From NCBI GenBank assembly GCA_016788905.1, contig JAEURZ010000006.1:1-64000 (forward strand): DNA of 64,000 nucleotides. Direction: 5' to 3'. The stretch comes from Elusimicrobiota bacterium. Its GTDB lineage: Bacteria > Elusimicrobiota > Elusimicrobia > FEN-1173. Under the pieces are notes generated by a model, which had not been told where the DNA came from, ran no database searches, and saw nothing but the letters and a program-made list of their open reading frames with translations. Numbering within the stretch: position 1 is the stretch's first letter; each line of letters opens with the position of its first letter. A program made the position numbers and the translations under genes. Positions 16,704 through 23,689 of this stretch are shown here, in pieces.

Positions 16704-17591
16704 ATGACGAAAGTGGTTCGCGGCCTGCTTTTGGTGTTCCTTTCAGGGACCGTCCTCCCAGCCGTTCTTTCGTCATCTCCCGGCAATTCTCCCCCCGAAC
16801 CCACTGTGACTGGGATCCTCGGGGCCTTCGCCGAGGAAACCCGGGTGTTGAAAGTCGCCACGGCAGACAAAGATGTCCGCACCATTTCGGGCATCGAATT
16901 TGTTTCTGGAAAATTGGAAGGGCGCCGCGTGGTCATTGCCGGGACCGGCGTTGGGAAGGTTAACGCGGCCGTTGTTGCCGCGTTGCTTCTGGCCCATTTC
17001 CACCCCAACGAGGTCATTTTTACCGGAATCGCCGGCGCGGTCGACAAGGCTCTCCGGCCGGGGGACATTGTGATCGGAGAGAAACTTGCGCAGCACGATC
17101 TCGGGCATGTCGGCCCGAGGGGCTTTCGTGCCGAATCCGTTGAAAATCCAATCGACCGACGGCGTAACCCGTTATTTTTTCCATCGGATCCCGCCCTGGT
17201 CGGACTTGCGCGTCGGGCGGCATCGGAGCTTGTTTTGGAAGAAGTTGACGCAAAAGTGGGTCGGCGGACGCCCAAGGTTTTAACGGGAATTATTGTTACC
17301 GGAGATGTGTTCGTCGCTTCGCGAAGGACGAAGGCTTTTCTCAAAAAAGAGTTCGATGCCGACGCCGTAGAAATGGAGGGGGCAGCTGTGGCACAGGTCT
17401 GTTTCCAGCAAAAGGTTCCTTTCCTTGTTCTCCGTAGCATGAGTGACTCCGCCGATGAAAATGCGGGGCTGGACATCGGGCGGTTCTATCAGAAAGCCGC
17501 AGCGAACTCGGCTGCTCTGACCCGTTCGCTGCTTCGCCAACTGGCCAAACGGGATGGCGCGCAAACCATGGAGAGACTTGAAGGCCAGTGA
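16704..17591 (+). CDS. Exported 5'-methylthioadenosine/SAH nucleosidase-like protein
   Basis: The 295-residue protein starts with a signal peptide-like segment (VVRGLLLVFLSGTVLPAVLS). The following PNP/UDP-phosphorylase superfamily domain has FAEETRVL with the acidic catalytic residue, GTGVGKVNAA, TGIAGAV, VEMEGAAVAQV and the catalytic Asp in RSMSDSAD. It would hydrolyse adenosine-type nucleosides outside the cytoplasm. The open frame extends upstream to 16623 into the element-end repeat; ATG 16704 fits the signal peptide better. It is the only sizeable cargo of element A. Confidence 0.8.
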   Translation: MTKVVRGLLLVFLSGTVLPAVLSSSPGNSPPEPTVTGILGAFAEETRVLKVATADKDVRTISGIEFVSGKLEGRRVVIAGTGVGKVNAAVVAALLLAHFHPNEVIFTGIAGAVDKALRPGDIVIGEKLAQHDLGHVGPRGFRAESVENPIDRRRNPLFFPSDPALVGLARRAASELVLEEVDAKVGRRTPKVLTGIIVTGDVFVASRRTKAFLKKEFDADAVEMEGAAVAQVCFQQKVPFLVLRSMSDSADENAGLDIGRFYQKAAANSAALTRSLLRQLAKRDGAQTMERLEGQ

Positions 17592-17710
17592 TCTCTCTTG
17601 TGTCCTTCCCTAGGCCTCGAATCAATGAAGAGTCCAGTAAATTGGGGGATCTGTCCCCGAAGTTGGATGGTGTGTCCGGGATTCCCGTTGTGCACCGAAG
17701 CTTGAAGCCC

Positions 17711-17782
17711 TGACCGAGCAAATTATGGACATCTCTCGAAAAATGACCTAAAATCAGCTTTCGACGTGATAAATAAGGCTTT
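17711..17782 (+). pseudogene. 3' remnant of a tyrosine recombinase
   Basis: These 72 bases match 20760-20832 of the integrase gene of element B with about five differences. They cover the catalytic Tyr region (EQIYGHLSKNDLESAFDVI in the intact copy) and include a one-base deletion that breaks the frame. Nothing upstream of 17711 matches the integrase, so most of the gene was deleted. Confidence 0.85.
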
Positions 17783-17804
17783 CGTGTTTTAAAAGGAGTC
17801 GGTT

Positions 17805-17999
17805 ATGGGAGGGATTCGGTTCGTCGTGGATGAGAAAGGCCGTCAGACGGCTGTCATCATCGATTTGAAGACCCATGAATCCCTATGGGAAGACATCTAT
17901 GATGCATTCAAGGCTCATCAGAGAGCCCATGAACCAAGGGAATCCCTTGCCTCCGTAAAAAAAGCCTTGGGCCATAAAACCCACCGCGTGCATGCCTGA
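17805..17999 (+). CDS. Small antitoxin-like protein (Phd/RelB type)
   Basis: The 64-residue protein has an N-terminal strand pattern (IRFVVDEKGRQTAVIIDLKTHESLWEDIYD) as in Phd/RelB-type antitoxins paired with RelE, and a C-terminal helical, basic tail. An AAAAGGAG ribosome site lies just ahead. It is immediately followed by a damaged RelE-like gene. The family call rests on context plus general pattern. Confidence 0.65.
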   Translation: MGGIRFVVDEKGRQTAVIIDLKTHESLWEDIYDAFKAHQRAHEPRESLASVKKALGHKTHRVHA

Positions 18000-18000
18000 T

Positions 18001-18258
18001 TAAGAGATTAGCTTTGCTCGATCGGCAAGGAAAGAACTGAAAGATTTAGACCGAAGTTTTCAACGGCGTATTATCGACAAAATTGAAGGCCTGGGTCATC
18101 AACCGAGGCCGAGCGGTTGTGTTAAACTCACCGGACAAAATCGCCTGTGGCGAATTCGCATCGGGGATTATCGCATCGTCTATGAGATTGACGATGATCA
18201 TCGGCAGATTGACGTGATCGTCATCCGTCATCGTCGGGATGTTTATCGGCAGTTTTGA
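18001..18258 (+). pseudogene. RelE-family toxin with lost start and frameshift
   Basis: From about 18010 the frame encodes a clear RelE toxin core: SFARSARKELKDLD, then CVKLTGQNRLWRIRIGDYRIVYEI and VIVIRHRRDVYRQF. The expected start reads CTG-ATT-AAG-AGA in a different frame. One base is missing near 18009, and CTG stands where ATG would be expected. No ATG, GTG or TTG is in frame upstream. The toxin is therefore probably not made, although a rare ATT start at 18007 cannot be excluded. Confidence 0.75.
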
Positions 18259-18275
18259 CCCTCGGTTAGGCTTCA

Positions 18276-18371
18276 GGTAGGAGCGTCCTTTAACTGGGAA
18301 TATTCGGGATCAACAAAGAATTTCAAAAATTTTCATCAAAACTGTTCAAACTGAAGTTACGCAACATTTAA
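18276..18371 (+). repeat. Right-end block of element A
   Basis: The block begins GGTAGGAGCGTCC and ends just before the tRNA-half copy. It matches 21509-21602 in order and spacing, sharing GGATCAACAAAGAATTT and AACTGAAGT. It marks the right boundary of each tandem unit. Confidence 0.75.
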
Positions 18372-18413
18372 GCCGAGGTAGCTCAGTCGGTAGAGCACAG
18401 GTCTGAAAAAACT
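18372..18413 (+). repeat. tRNA-Phe 5'-half copy between elements A and B
   Basis: This copy has 41 of 42 bases identical to the intact tRNA-Phe 5' half; a C has become A in the last bases (AAAAAACT). It is not followed by a tRNA 3' half. It marks the junction of the two tandem elements. Confidence 0.9.
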
Positions 18414-18640
18414 CGTGCTGAAGATTTGATGGGTTTAAATCAAGATTCTCTGGGAATTACCCTGGAATTCCAGGTGCAGTCATGAGGTCGATTGAACTGA
18501 AATCTCTTTACTCGATAAAACAGATCGTAGTCGAGGCCGAAAAATTCCACCCCCCCGGACACCATCGTTCTGCGCAAAATCCTGTCGCATCCACTGGCTA
18601 CACTCATTCGTAGTAGTGGTTCTCTTTTAGTGAGCGGTGA
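18414..18640 (+). repeat. Left-end block of element B
   Basis: This is the counterpart of 16431-16660, with the same order of short conserved stretches and the same 43-codon open frame at the equivalent place. The ISL3 remnant begins soon after it, with a GGGGC...GCCCC imperfect hairpin at 18670-18704 that may be part of the IS left end. Confidence 0.7.
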
Positions 18641-18735
18641 AGACCCATGATCAAAGTAGATTAAAAAATGGGGCTTCCGTGTTTCGTGTACATGGAATTG
18701 CCCCTCTTTATTGACGATAAAAGCTTTTTAAAAAC

Positions 18736-18765
18736 TTGACACAATAACCGGAGGGCGAGTAGAGT
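18736..18765 (+). promoter_or_regulatory. Promoter-like sequence ahead of transposase
   Basis: TTGACA at 18736-18741 and TAGAGT at 18760-18765 are spaced by 18 bases. The ATG at 18774 is so close that the transcript would have almost no leader. This promoter could also drive the recombinase downstream. Confidence 0.4.
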
Positions 18766-18773
18766 GAGGAACC

Positions 18774-19866
18774 ATGACAAACCCCACTCGACTTCTGGAC
18801 GAATACCGCTTCCCCGGCTTCTGCCCGCGCTCGGCTCTGGCGGTGCATCCGACCGATCCGACCGCGCGAGTCATTGAACTGGTGCGGCACAAAAAAAAGC
18901 GTCGGCTCCGGTTGCGGCGGCCGACGGCCAGTCCGTAGCTCCCGCCGCCAATTCGTCCGCGACTTGGACTGCGCAGGAGCGACGGTTTACCTGTCTTTCG
19001 ACTACCGCCGTGTGGCCTGCCGGGACTGCGGAGTGAAGCAAGAGACGCTGGAGTGGCTGGCCTCTTCCAAGCATGCCACCCAACGCTTTGAGGACGCCAT
19101 TGGCCGCCAATGCCGGGATCTCCCGCTCACACGCGTGGCGGAATTGAACCGCCTCACCTGGGACCAGGTCCGTCGCATGGAAATGGCCTACATGTTCCGC
19201 CTGGAGGCACGGCATCCACCGCCAGAATCGATCCGGGCCATCGGCATCGATGAAATCTCCGTGGCAAAGGGACAGACCTACGCCATCGTGGTGGCCGACT
19301 TGGACCAAAAACGCCCGATCTGGATCAGCCGCGAGCCCGGGCGAACCCAAGCGGACCTGGACATGTTTTTCGTCGAGATGGGAGCCCAGCGCTCCGCCTC
19401 CATTCGACTGGCCGTGATGGACAGGTGGAAACCCTTCCGTAAATCCACCAAGGCCCAAGCGCCCAACGCTCAAATCGTCTACGACAAGTTTCACGTCATG
19501 ACCTACCTGGGGGATGCCTTGGATGATGTCCGCCGCTTGGAATTCCAGAACGCCCACGCCGAAGACCGGCGGCTGATCAAACGGCAACGCTACACGCTTT
19601 TGTCCCGGCGAGCGATTCTCGACGAAAAGAAGGAACGGGCCTTGGCATTGCTTCTGAAGGCCAACCGGCGGCTCAACACAGCCTATCTGATGAAGGAGAG
19701 CTTCGCTCCATTGTGGGACTGCGAGACCCCCAGGGAGGCGCGGGACTTTTTCGACCGCTGGCGCCGCCAGTTGCGTTGGCGGCGGTTGGACCCCCTGGAG
19801 AAATTCACCGCTCTGGTGGAACGGCACTGGGACGGTATCGTGTCCTACTGCTGTCCGGAGAACGTT
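18774..19866 (+). pseudogene. ISL3-family transposase, frameshifted and 3'-truncated
   Basis: The N-terminal part (MTNPTRLLDEYRFPGF...) reads from 18774 to an A8 run near 18890. The main part, with cysteine zinc-finger residues, GIDEISVAKGQTY and YDKFHVMTYLGDALDDVRR, reads in the +1 frame. Seven A residues instead of eight would join them. The C-terminus stops at HWDGIVSYC and is joined to recombinase coding sequence at about 19867, so the last part of the enzyme and the right IS end are missing. Either decay or slippage at the A8 run may be involved. Confidence 0.8.
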
Positions 19867-20005
19867 CTACTATTACTTCAACCGGAATTACAAGCAATAT
19901 TGGAAGGGCGGATATCGAACTAAGGAACAGGCGAGTGACGCCGAGATCAGAGCCAAAGACCGAGTCATCAGAGAGGAGATCAACCCAGAGATTAAACAGG
20001 TTGAC

Positions 20006-20884
20006 ATGACGTTAAATGCGGCCTGCGATTGGTATTGGAAGGTCGCTGGAAGTTTAAGAAAGAATGCTGAGAATGATTTGTTGGTGGTTAAGAGAATTAA
20101 GGAATCCATGGGCGATAAGACCTTGGCCACTGTGTCAGGTGAAGATATCGTGAATTTTAGGAACTCCCTCTATCGAAAGAACCTCTGTCATCGGGTCGTC
20201 AAGCATCACCACTCATTCCTTGGGACGATCTTTAATGCTCTCACCAAACACGATCTCTACAAGGGTCGGAATCCGAGCAAACTCATTGCCTTTGAGAAAG
20301 TTCCCGATGCGGCTCCGAAGTTTATTTCCGATGAAGACCTCAGAAAGATCAACGCTGAAGCCTTAAAGAATCCAGCCTTCTACCCATATTTCCACGTTGC
20401 TCTGAATACTGGACTGAGAATAGGAGAAATTACGTCGATCAACGTCAGCGATTACGATTATGAGAAGAAACTTATCTTCTTGAGAAATACGAAGAACGGG
20501 AAATCCCGCCATGTTCATCTTTCCAACGCCGTCAATGGATTCATACAGGAAATTGTGAAGACAAGGGTAAACAACGGTCTTCTGTTGGGAAACTATACGA
20601 GATTCACCGTTTCAGACTGTTTCCGAGAGATCGTCAGGAAACTTGGACTGAGAGACATCACGTTCCATTGCCTTCGCCATGCTTTTGTCAATCGCCTTCT
20701 TTCCAACGGAGTTTCAATCTACAAAGCATCGAAGATGGTTGGCCATTCGAGCGTCTCGGTGACCGAGCAAATTTATGGACATCTCTCGAAAAATGACCTA
20801 GAATCAGCATTCGACGTGATTAATAAGGCCTTCAACTACGAGGGATCAACTGAAGTCGCTTACGGAGCCATTAGTTCAAGATAG
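20006..20884 (+). CDS. Tyrosine recombinase/integrase, N-terminally truncated
   Basis: From ATG 20006 the protein has 292 residues: a core-binding SAM-like domain and a complete catalytic domain. The active-site set is R in NTGLRIGEI, K in KNGKSRHV, HxxR in HCLRHAF, H in VGHSSVS and the nucleophile Tyr in EQIYGHL. Open reading continues upstream in the same frame to about 19867 and encodes an arm-binding-like stretch (FNRNYKQYWKGGYRTKEQA), but its start was replaced by the ISL3 remnant. Site specificity is probably for the tRNA-Phe copies. Activity with the shortened N-terminus is uncertain. Confidence 0.85.
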   Translation: MTLNAACDWYWKVAGSLRKNAENDLLVVKRIKESMGDKTLATVSGEDIVNFRNSLYRKNLCHRVVKHHHSFLGTIFNALTKHDLYKGRNPSKLIAFEKVPDAAPKFISDEDLRKINAEALKNPAFYPYFHVALNTGLRIGEITSINVSDYDYEKKLIFLRNTKNGKSRHVHLSNAVNGFIQEIVKTRVNNGLLLGNYTRFTVSDCFREIVRKLGLRDITFHCLRHAFVNRLLSNGVSIYKASKMVGHSSVSVTEQIYGHLSKNDLESAFDVINKAFNYEGSTEVAYGAISSR

Positions 20885-20934
20885 GCCTTCAATTTAAGCA
20901 TTTAGTGGCTGGGATTGATGAGGAAGGAGGTTTC

Positions 20935-21159
20935 ATGAGTCATTTGAATCGGATCACTGTTGATTCCAACCAGTGCGGCGGCCGGCCTTGCCTACGTAGC
21001 CAACGTGTGCGCGTTAAGGATATTCTAGACCTATTGGCTGCCGGGGTATCCCACGAGGAGATCTTGAAGGATTACCCGTATCTTGAGAACGATGACATTT
21101 TGGCCGCCTTAGAGTTTGCTTCCGTTCAAGCTGACCATCCAATTCTTCGCGTGGCGTAA
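20935..21159 (+). CDS. DUF433-family antitoxin
   Basis: The 74-residue protein contains the DUF433 signature: CGGRPCLRSQRVRVKDILDLLAAGVSHEEILKDYP is split here by rough position 15-49, followed by the DDILAALEFA helix. ATG 20935 is preceded by AGGAAGGAGG; an upstream start at 20905 has no such site. It overlaps the toxin start by one base. DUF433 proteins pair with DUF5615 PIN-like toxins. Confidence 0.85.
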   Translation: MSHLNRITVDSNQCGGRPCLRSQRVRVKDILDLLAAGVSHEEILKDYPYLENDDILAALEFASVQADHPILRVA

Positions 21160-21487
21160 TGAAGTTTTTGATCGACGCTCAACTTCCTCCTGGTCTGGCC
21201 CGACTTTTGGTGTCTTGTGGTCATCTGCGGAGCACGTGTTTGAGACCGGCGGATTAGGAGCGAAAGACGAAGATATCTGGATCTATGCGAAGCAGACTGG
21301 CTCCACGATCATTACCAAAGATGAGGATTTTGCCATTAAAGTTTGCACGGGATCTGAAGGCCCGTCCGTTGTGTGGGTGCGGATTGGAAATACGAGCAAT
21401 CGCTTCCTAATGTCTTGGTTTTCCCCGCTTCTTCCGAAAGTTCTTGAACCATTGAACCGGGGAGAACGTCTCGTAGAATTGACATAA
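21159..21487 (+). pseudogene. DUF5615 PIN-like toxin, frameshifted
   Basis: The start MKFLIDAQLPPGLARLLVS is the DUF5615 N-terminus with its first acidic residue. After GGT-CAT near 21221-21226 a single T is missing. The remainder (SAEHVFETGGLGAKDEDIW, TIITKDEDFA, VWVRIGNTSN) continues in another frame to 21487. The short frame stops after about 30 residues, so the nuclease should be inactive. Confidence 0.85.
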
Positions 21488-21508
21488 GAAAATTCGGATC
21501 CAGTCTCT

Positions 21509-21602
21509 GGTAGGAGCATCCTTCAACTGGGGTTTTTCAGGATCAACAAAGAATTTTTTAAATTTAAGTAAAACTGTTAAAACTGAAGTCATTCAACATT
21601 TT
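21509..21602 (+). repeat. Right-end block of element B
   Basis: This is homologous to 18276-18371 and ends directly at the intact tRNA-Phe. Its conservation next to both tRNA copies argues that it belongs to the element and contains recombinase-binding sites. Confidence 0.75.
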
Positions 21603-21676
21603 CGCCGAGGTAGCTCAGTCGGTAGAGCACAGGTCTGAAAAACCTGGTGTCGTCAGTTCGATTCTGACCCTCGGCA
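21603..21676 (+). tRNA. tRNA-Phe(GAA)
   Basis: The cloverleaf is complete. Acceptor GCCGAGG pairs with CCTCGGC and the discriminator is A. The anticodon arm is CAGGT/ACCTG with loop CTGAAAA giving GAA, and there is a normal T-arm with TTCGATT. CCA is not encoded. A T7 run follows at 21679-21685. The 5' half is duplicated at 16389 and 18372. Confidence 0.97.
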
Positions 21677-21771
21677 CATTTTTTTGTTAACAGACCCTTT
21701 CACCCATTGGCTTTAATTCCATCCGGTGTTTGTGCCGAAGGCAACGTCCCGGTTGATAGGAGTTTCGAACA

Positions 21772-21966
21772 ATGCCATTGATGCCTAGATTTCATGTGGG
21801 GGATGTGGTTCGGTTAAAGTCGGGAGGGATGCCCATGACGGTGGAGGGGTATTCGGACTCGAATCATCACCAAGCCAAAGTGGTCTGGTTTGATTCAGCG
21901 GGTAAGCCTCAACGGGAGACCTACCCTGAGGACACGTTGGAGAAAATTGAGGCAACCTATTCTTAA
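21772..21966 (+). CDS. DUF2158-like small protein
   Basis: The 64-residue cytosolic protein has the short beta-barrel pattern HVGDVVRLKSGGMPMTVEGY followed by a conserved W and an acidic C-terminus, as in YodC-like DUF2158 proteins. Function is unknown. It lies just outside the tRNA-Phe elements and before a strong bidirectional terminator. Confidence 0.65.
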   Translation: MPLMPRFHVGDVVRLKSGGMPMTVEGYSDSNHHQAKVVWFDSAGKPQRETYPEDTLEKIEATYS

Positions 21967-22004
21967 GAAGTTGACCTGAACGAACGGTGAGCACTCTTTA
22001 AAAT

Positions 22005-22044
22005 AAAGAGCCCGGGATCCCTGTTGAGGGGGCCCGGGCTCTTT
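22005..22044. terminator. Bidirectional terminator
   Basis: AAAGAGCCCGGG pairs with CCCGGGCTCTTT around a 16-base loop. A-rich and T-rich flanks lie on both sides, and it separates convergent genes at 21772 and 22065. Confidence 0.85.
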
Positions 22045-22064
22045 CTAAAACGACTCGCGCTTCT

Positions 22065-22616
22065 TTATGGGTTTGAGCGTTTGGCCTGTTCTTCCGCCAA
22101 TTTATCGAAAGCGGACTCGGCGTTGGCTTTGATGTGGTCCCGGACGCCCTGCGAAAGGCCCTTCACCTTCCCCGCCAAATCCGTCAACTTATCGATGTTC
22201 AGGGTGGCGAGCGAATAAAGTGTTCCGCTTTTGTCTTGGTATCGGTCGGACACCGTTACTCCAGAAAGGACGTTATCGGTGAACGTTTTTATGGTGTTCT
22301 CAATGTATTGCTCTTCGTTCCCCAAGGCTTCAGCAGGGATGGCGGTGTTGGCCATGTAGTCCCGCATGAGGCTGGTGGACATGACCGAAAGCTGCTTGGA
22401 GATGTCCGCGATGGCCCGGTTGTCGGCCGTGGTTCGACGGAGCGCCTCGGATTGAATTCCTTCCGCAACTCCAACGCCGTAAAATGTTTTCGATTTGTCT
22501 TTGAAGGCGCCCGCTCCTTTCATGATCCAGTCGGGACGTTTAACGCCCCCGCAAGCGAATAAGGCCAACCCAACGGACGTGAGCATGGTGTAGCGAAACA
22601 GCGTCTTGAGATTCAT
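22065..22616 (-). CDS. LPP20-family lipoprotein
   Basis: The 183-residue protein has an N-terminal signal ending in a LALFAC lipobox (Cys about 22). The LPP20 domain follows: PDWIMKG, then YGVGVAEGIQSEALRRTTADNRAIADISKQL. It is predicted to be anchored in the outer membrane facing the periplasm. It is the last gene of a four-gene minus-strand cluster with a second LPP20 protein, a COG3014-like lipoprotein and an LpoB-like protein, a recurring envelope cluster of unclear function. Confidence 0.8.
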   Translation of the reverse strand: MNLKTLFRYTMLTSVGLALFACGGVKRPDWIMKGAGAFKDKSKTFYGVGVAEGIQSEALRRTTADNRAIADISKQLSVMSTSLMRDYMANTAIPAEALGNEEQYIENTIKTFTDNVLSGVTVSDRYQDKSGTLYSLATLNIDKLTDLAGKVKGLSQGVRDHIKANAESAFDKLAEEQAKRSNP

Positions 22617-22647
22617 AGGTGTTCCTCCTTAAATGACCAGCAAAAAT

Positions 22648-23670
22648 CTATTCATTGAACAAATAAGAACTGAGAAGTTCAGCCGCTTCCAGGGCGAGGG
22701 CGGCTTCTCCCGCGGCGGTTGTTTTGGAGCGGGCGGCTTTAGACGTGAGGTGCCCCTCCACTCCGTCTCGGGTGGCGCTCTTCAGCACTTTTCCTGATTT
22801 CAGGTCAACCAGTTCTACACCACCGGACCACTGAAAAAAAGTCCACTCGGGAATCCCCCGGTCAAAGGGTGTAACTTCGAAAGCCGTTTTCACTTGCAAC
22901 CCATTGGCGTTTCCACTGGAAACGAAAACGCCCAGTTCCGTGATTTGGGCCACCACGGCTTCGCGAAGTTTAGAGCCGTCGGGCCCCTCGGCTTGGACGG
23001 ACACCGGGAGGGCATTGATGGTTTTTTCAAGGGCGGCTTCCAGTGTGGCAATCGACCCGGTGTTGAGCGGCGCCATCCCTGCGGGATCGATCACGCGGCG
23101 GCGTGTGGACAGGGCGTCCCGTTCTTCGGCGGTTTCGATGGCGGCGGAGAGGGCGCGGGCTCGTTCCAGCGGGGTTGTCGCCGCCTCGGCCCGGGATTGG
23201 GCGGCGGAAAGGATGTGCTCCTTCTCCATGATTTGAGCGCTGAGAGTTCGTCGAAGGGCGATCTTATCAAGAACCGCTAAGGCGTAATGTTTCTTCGACT
23301 TCTTATGAAAATAGGTTTCCGCAATGGCCACGCCTTCCAACAGAGTGTCCGTGGTGAGCTGCGTCTCGATTTGGCTTTTTTGGGTTCCCTGGGCGGCACT
23401 GCGTCTTTTCCCTACGGATGTGGAGGACTCTGTTTGTCGGTCCGTCAATGTTTGTTGAACGTGGGCTTGGAAGGTCCGGGCAATTTCGGCCCGTGCGTTG
23501 GACCGGGCCGCGTCCAGATCGTTTCCGATTCCCACCCCGGTCACGTATTTGGTTTCCGGATACTTCGAATCCGGCCCGTTAAGCCAGGCGGGTTTTTTCC
23601 GACCTGCGGAAAGGGGCAAGGCGAGTGAAAAAACGATTGAAGCCAGGATGAACCGTTGGGTTAAGGGCAT
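22648..23670 (-). CDS. LPP20-family exported protein, longer paralogue
   Basis: From the ATG at 23670 the protein has a signal peptide (RFILASIVFSLALPLSAG) and an LPP20-type domain (KPAWLNG, then YVTGVGIGNDLDAARSNARAEIARTF) similar to the neighbour at 22065. A C-terminal part of about 170 residues follows. An in-frame start at 23709 would add 13 residues ahead of the signal peptide and overlap the upstream gene, so I prefer 23670, which also has a GGAGGAACACC ribosome site. Confidence 0.75.
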   Translation of the reverse strand: MPLTQRFILASIVFSLALPLSAGRKKPAWLNGPDSKYPETKYVTGVGIGNDLDAARSNARAEIARTFQAHVQQTLTDRQTESSTSVGKRRSAAQGTQKSQIETQLTTDTLLEGVAIAETYFHKKSKKHYALAVLDKIALRRTLSAQIMEKEHILSAAQSRAEAATTPLERARALSAAIETAEERDALSTRRRVIDPAGMAPLNTGSIATLEAALEKTINALPVSVQAEGPDGSKLREAVVAQITELGVFVSSGNANGLQVKTAFEVTPFDRGIPEWTFFQWSGGVELVDLKSGKVLKSATRDGVEGHLTSKAARSKTTAAGEAALALEAAELLSSYLFNE

Positions 23671-23689
23671 GGGTGTTCCTCCAGAATGA

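Larger units (their letters stand above)
16389..18371 (+). mobile_element. tRNA-Phe-associated element A (tandem unit 1)
   Basis: The unit begins with a 42-base copy of the tRNA-Phe 5' half, followed by a left-end block of roughly 230 bases. It ends with a right-end block of about 96 bases, immediately before the next tRNA-half copy at 18372. Both end blocks recur in element B. Cargo: exported nucleosidase, an integrase 3' remnant, and an antitoxin with a damaged RelE toxin. The integrase remnant shows the unit once carried its own recombinase and is now defective. Confidence 0.75.
18372..21602 (+). mobile_element. tRNA-Phe-associated element B with tyrosine recombinase
   Basis: The second tandem unit starts with a tRNA-Phe half copy and the same left-end block as element A, and ends with the same right-end block directly abutting the intact tRNA-Phe at 21603. 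Contents: a truncated ISL3-type transposase, a tyrosine recombinase, and a DUF433 antitoxin with a frameshifted DUF5615 toxin. The arrangement fits integration into the tRNA anticodon arm, with the element restoring the 5' half of the gene. Confidence 0.75.

Noticed and set aside
18871-19827. 318-codon minus-strand ORF
   Set aside because: It is antisense to the ISL3-type transposase; composition bias of that gene opens the opposite strand.
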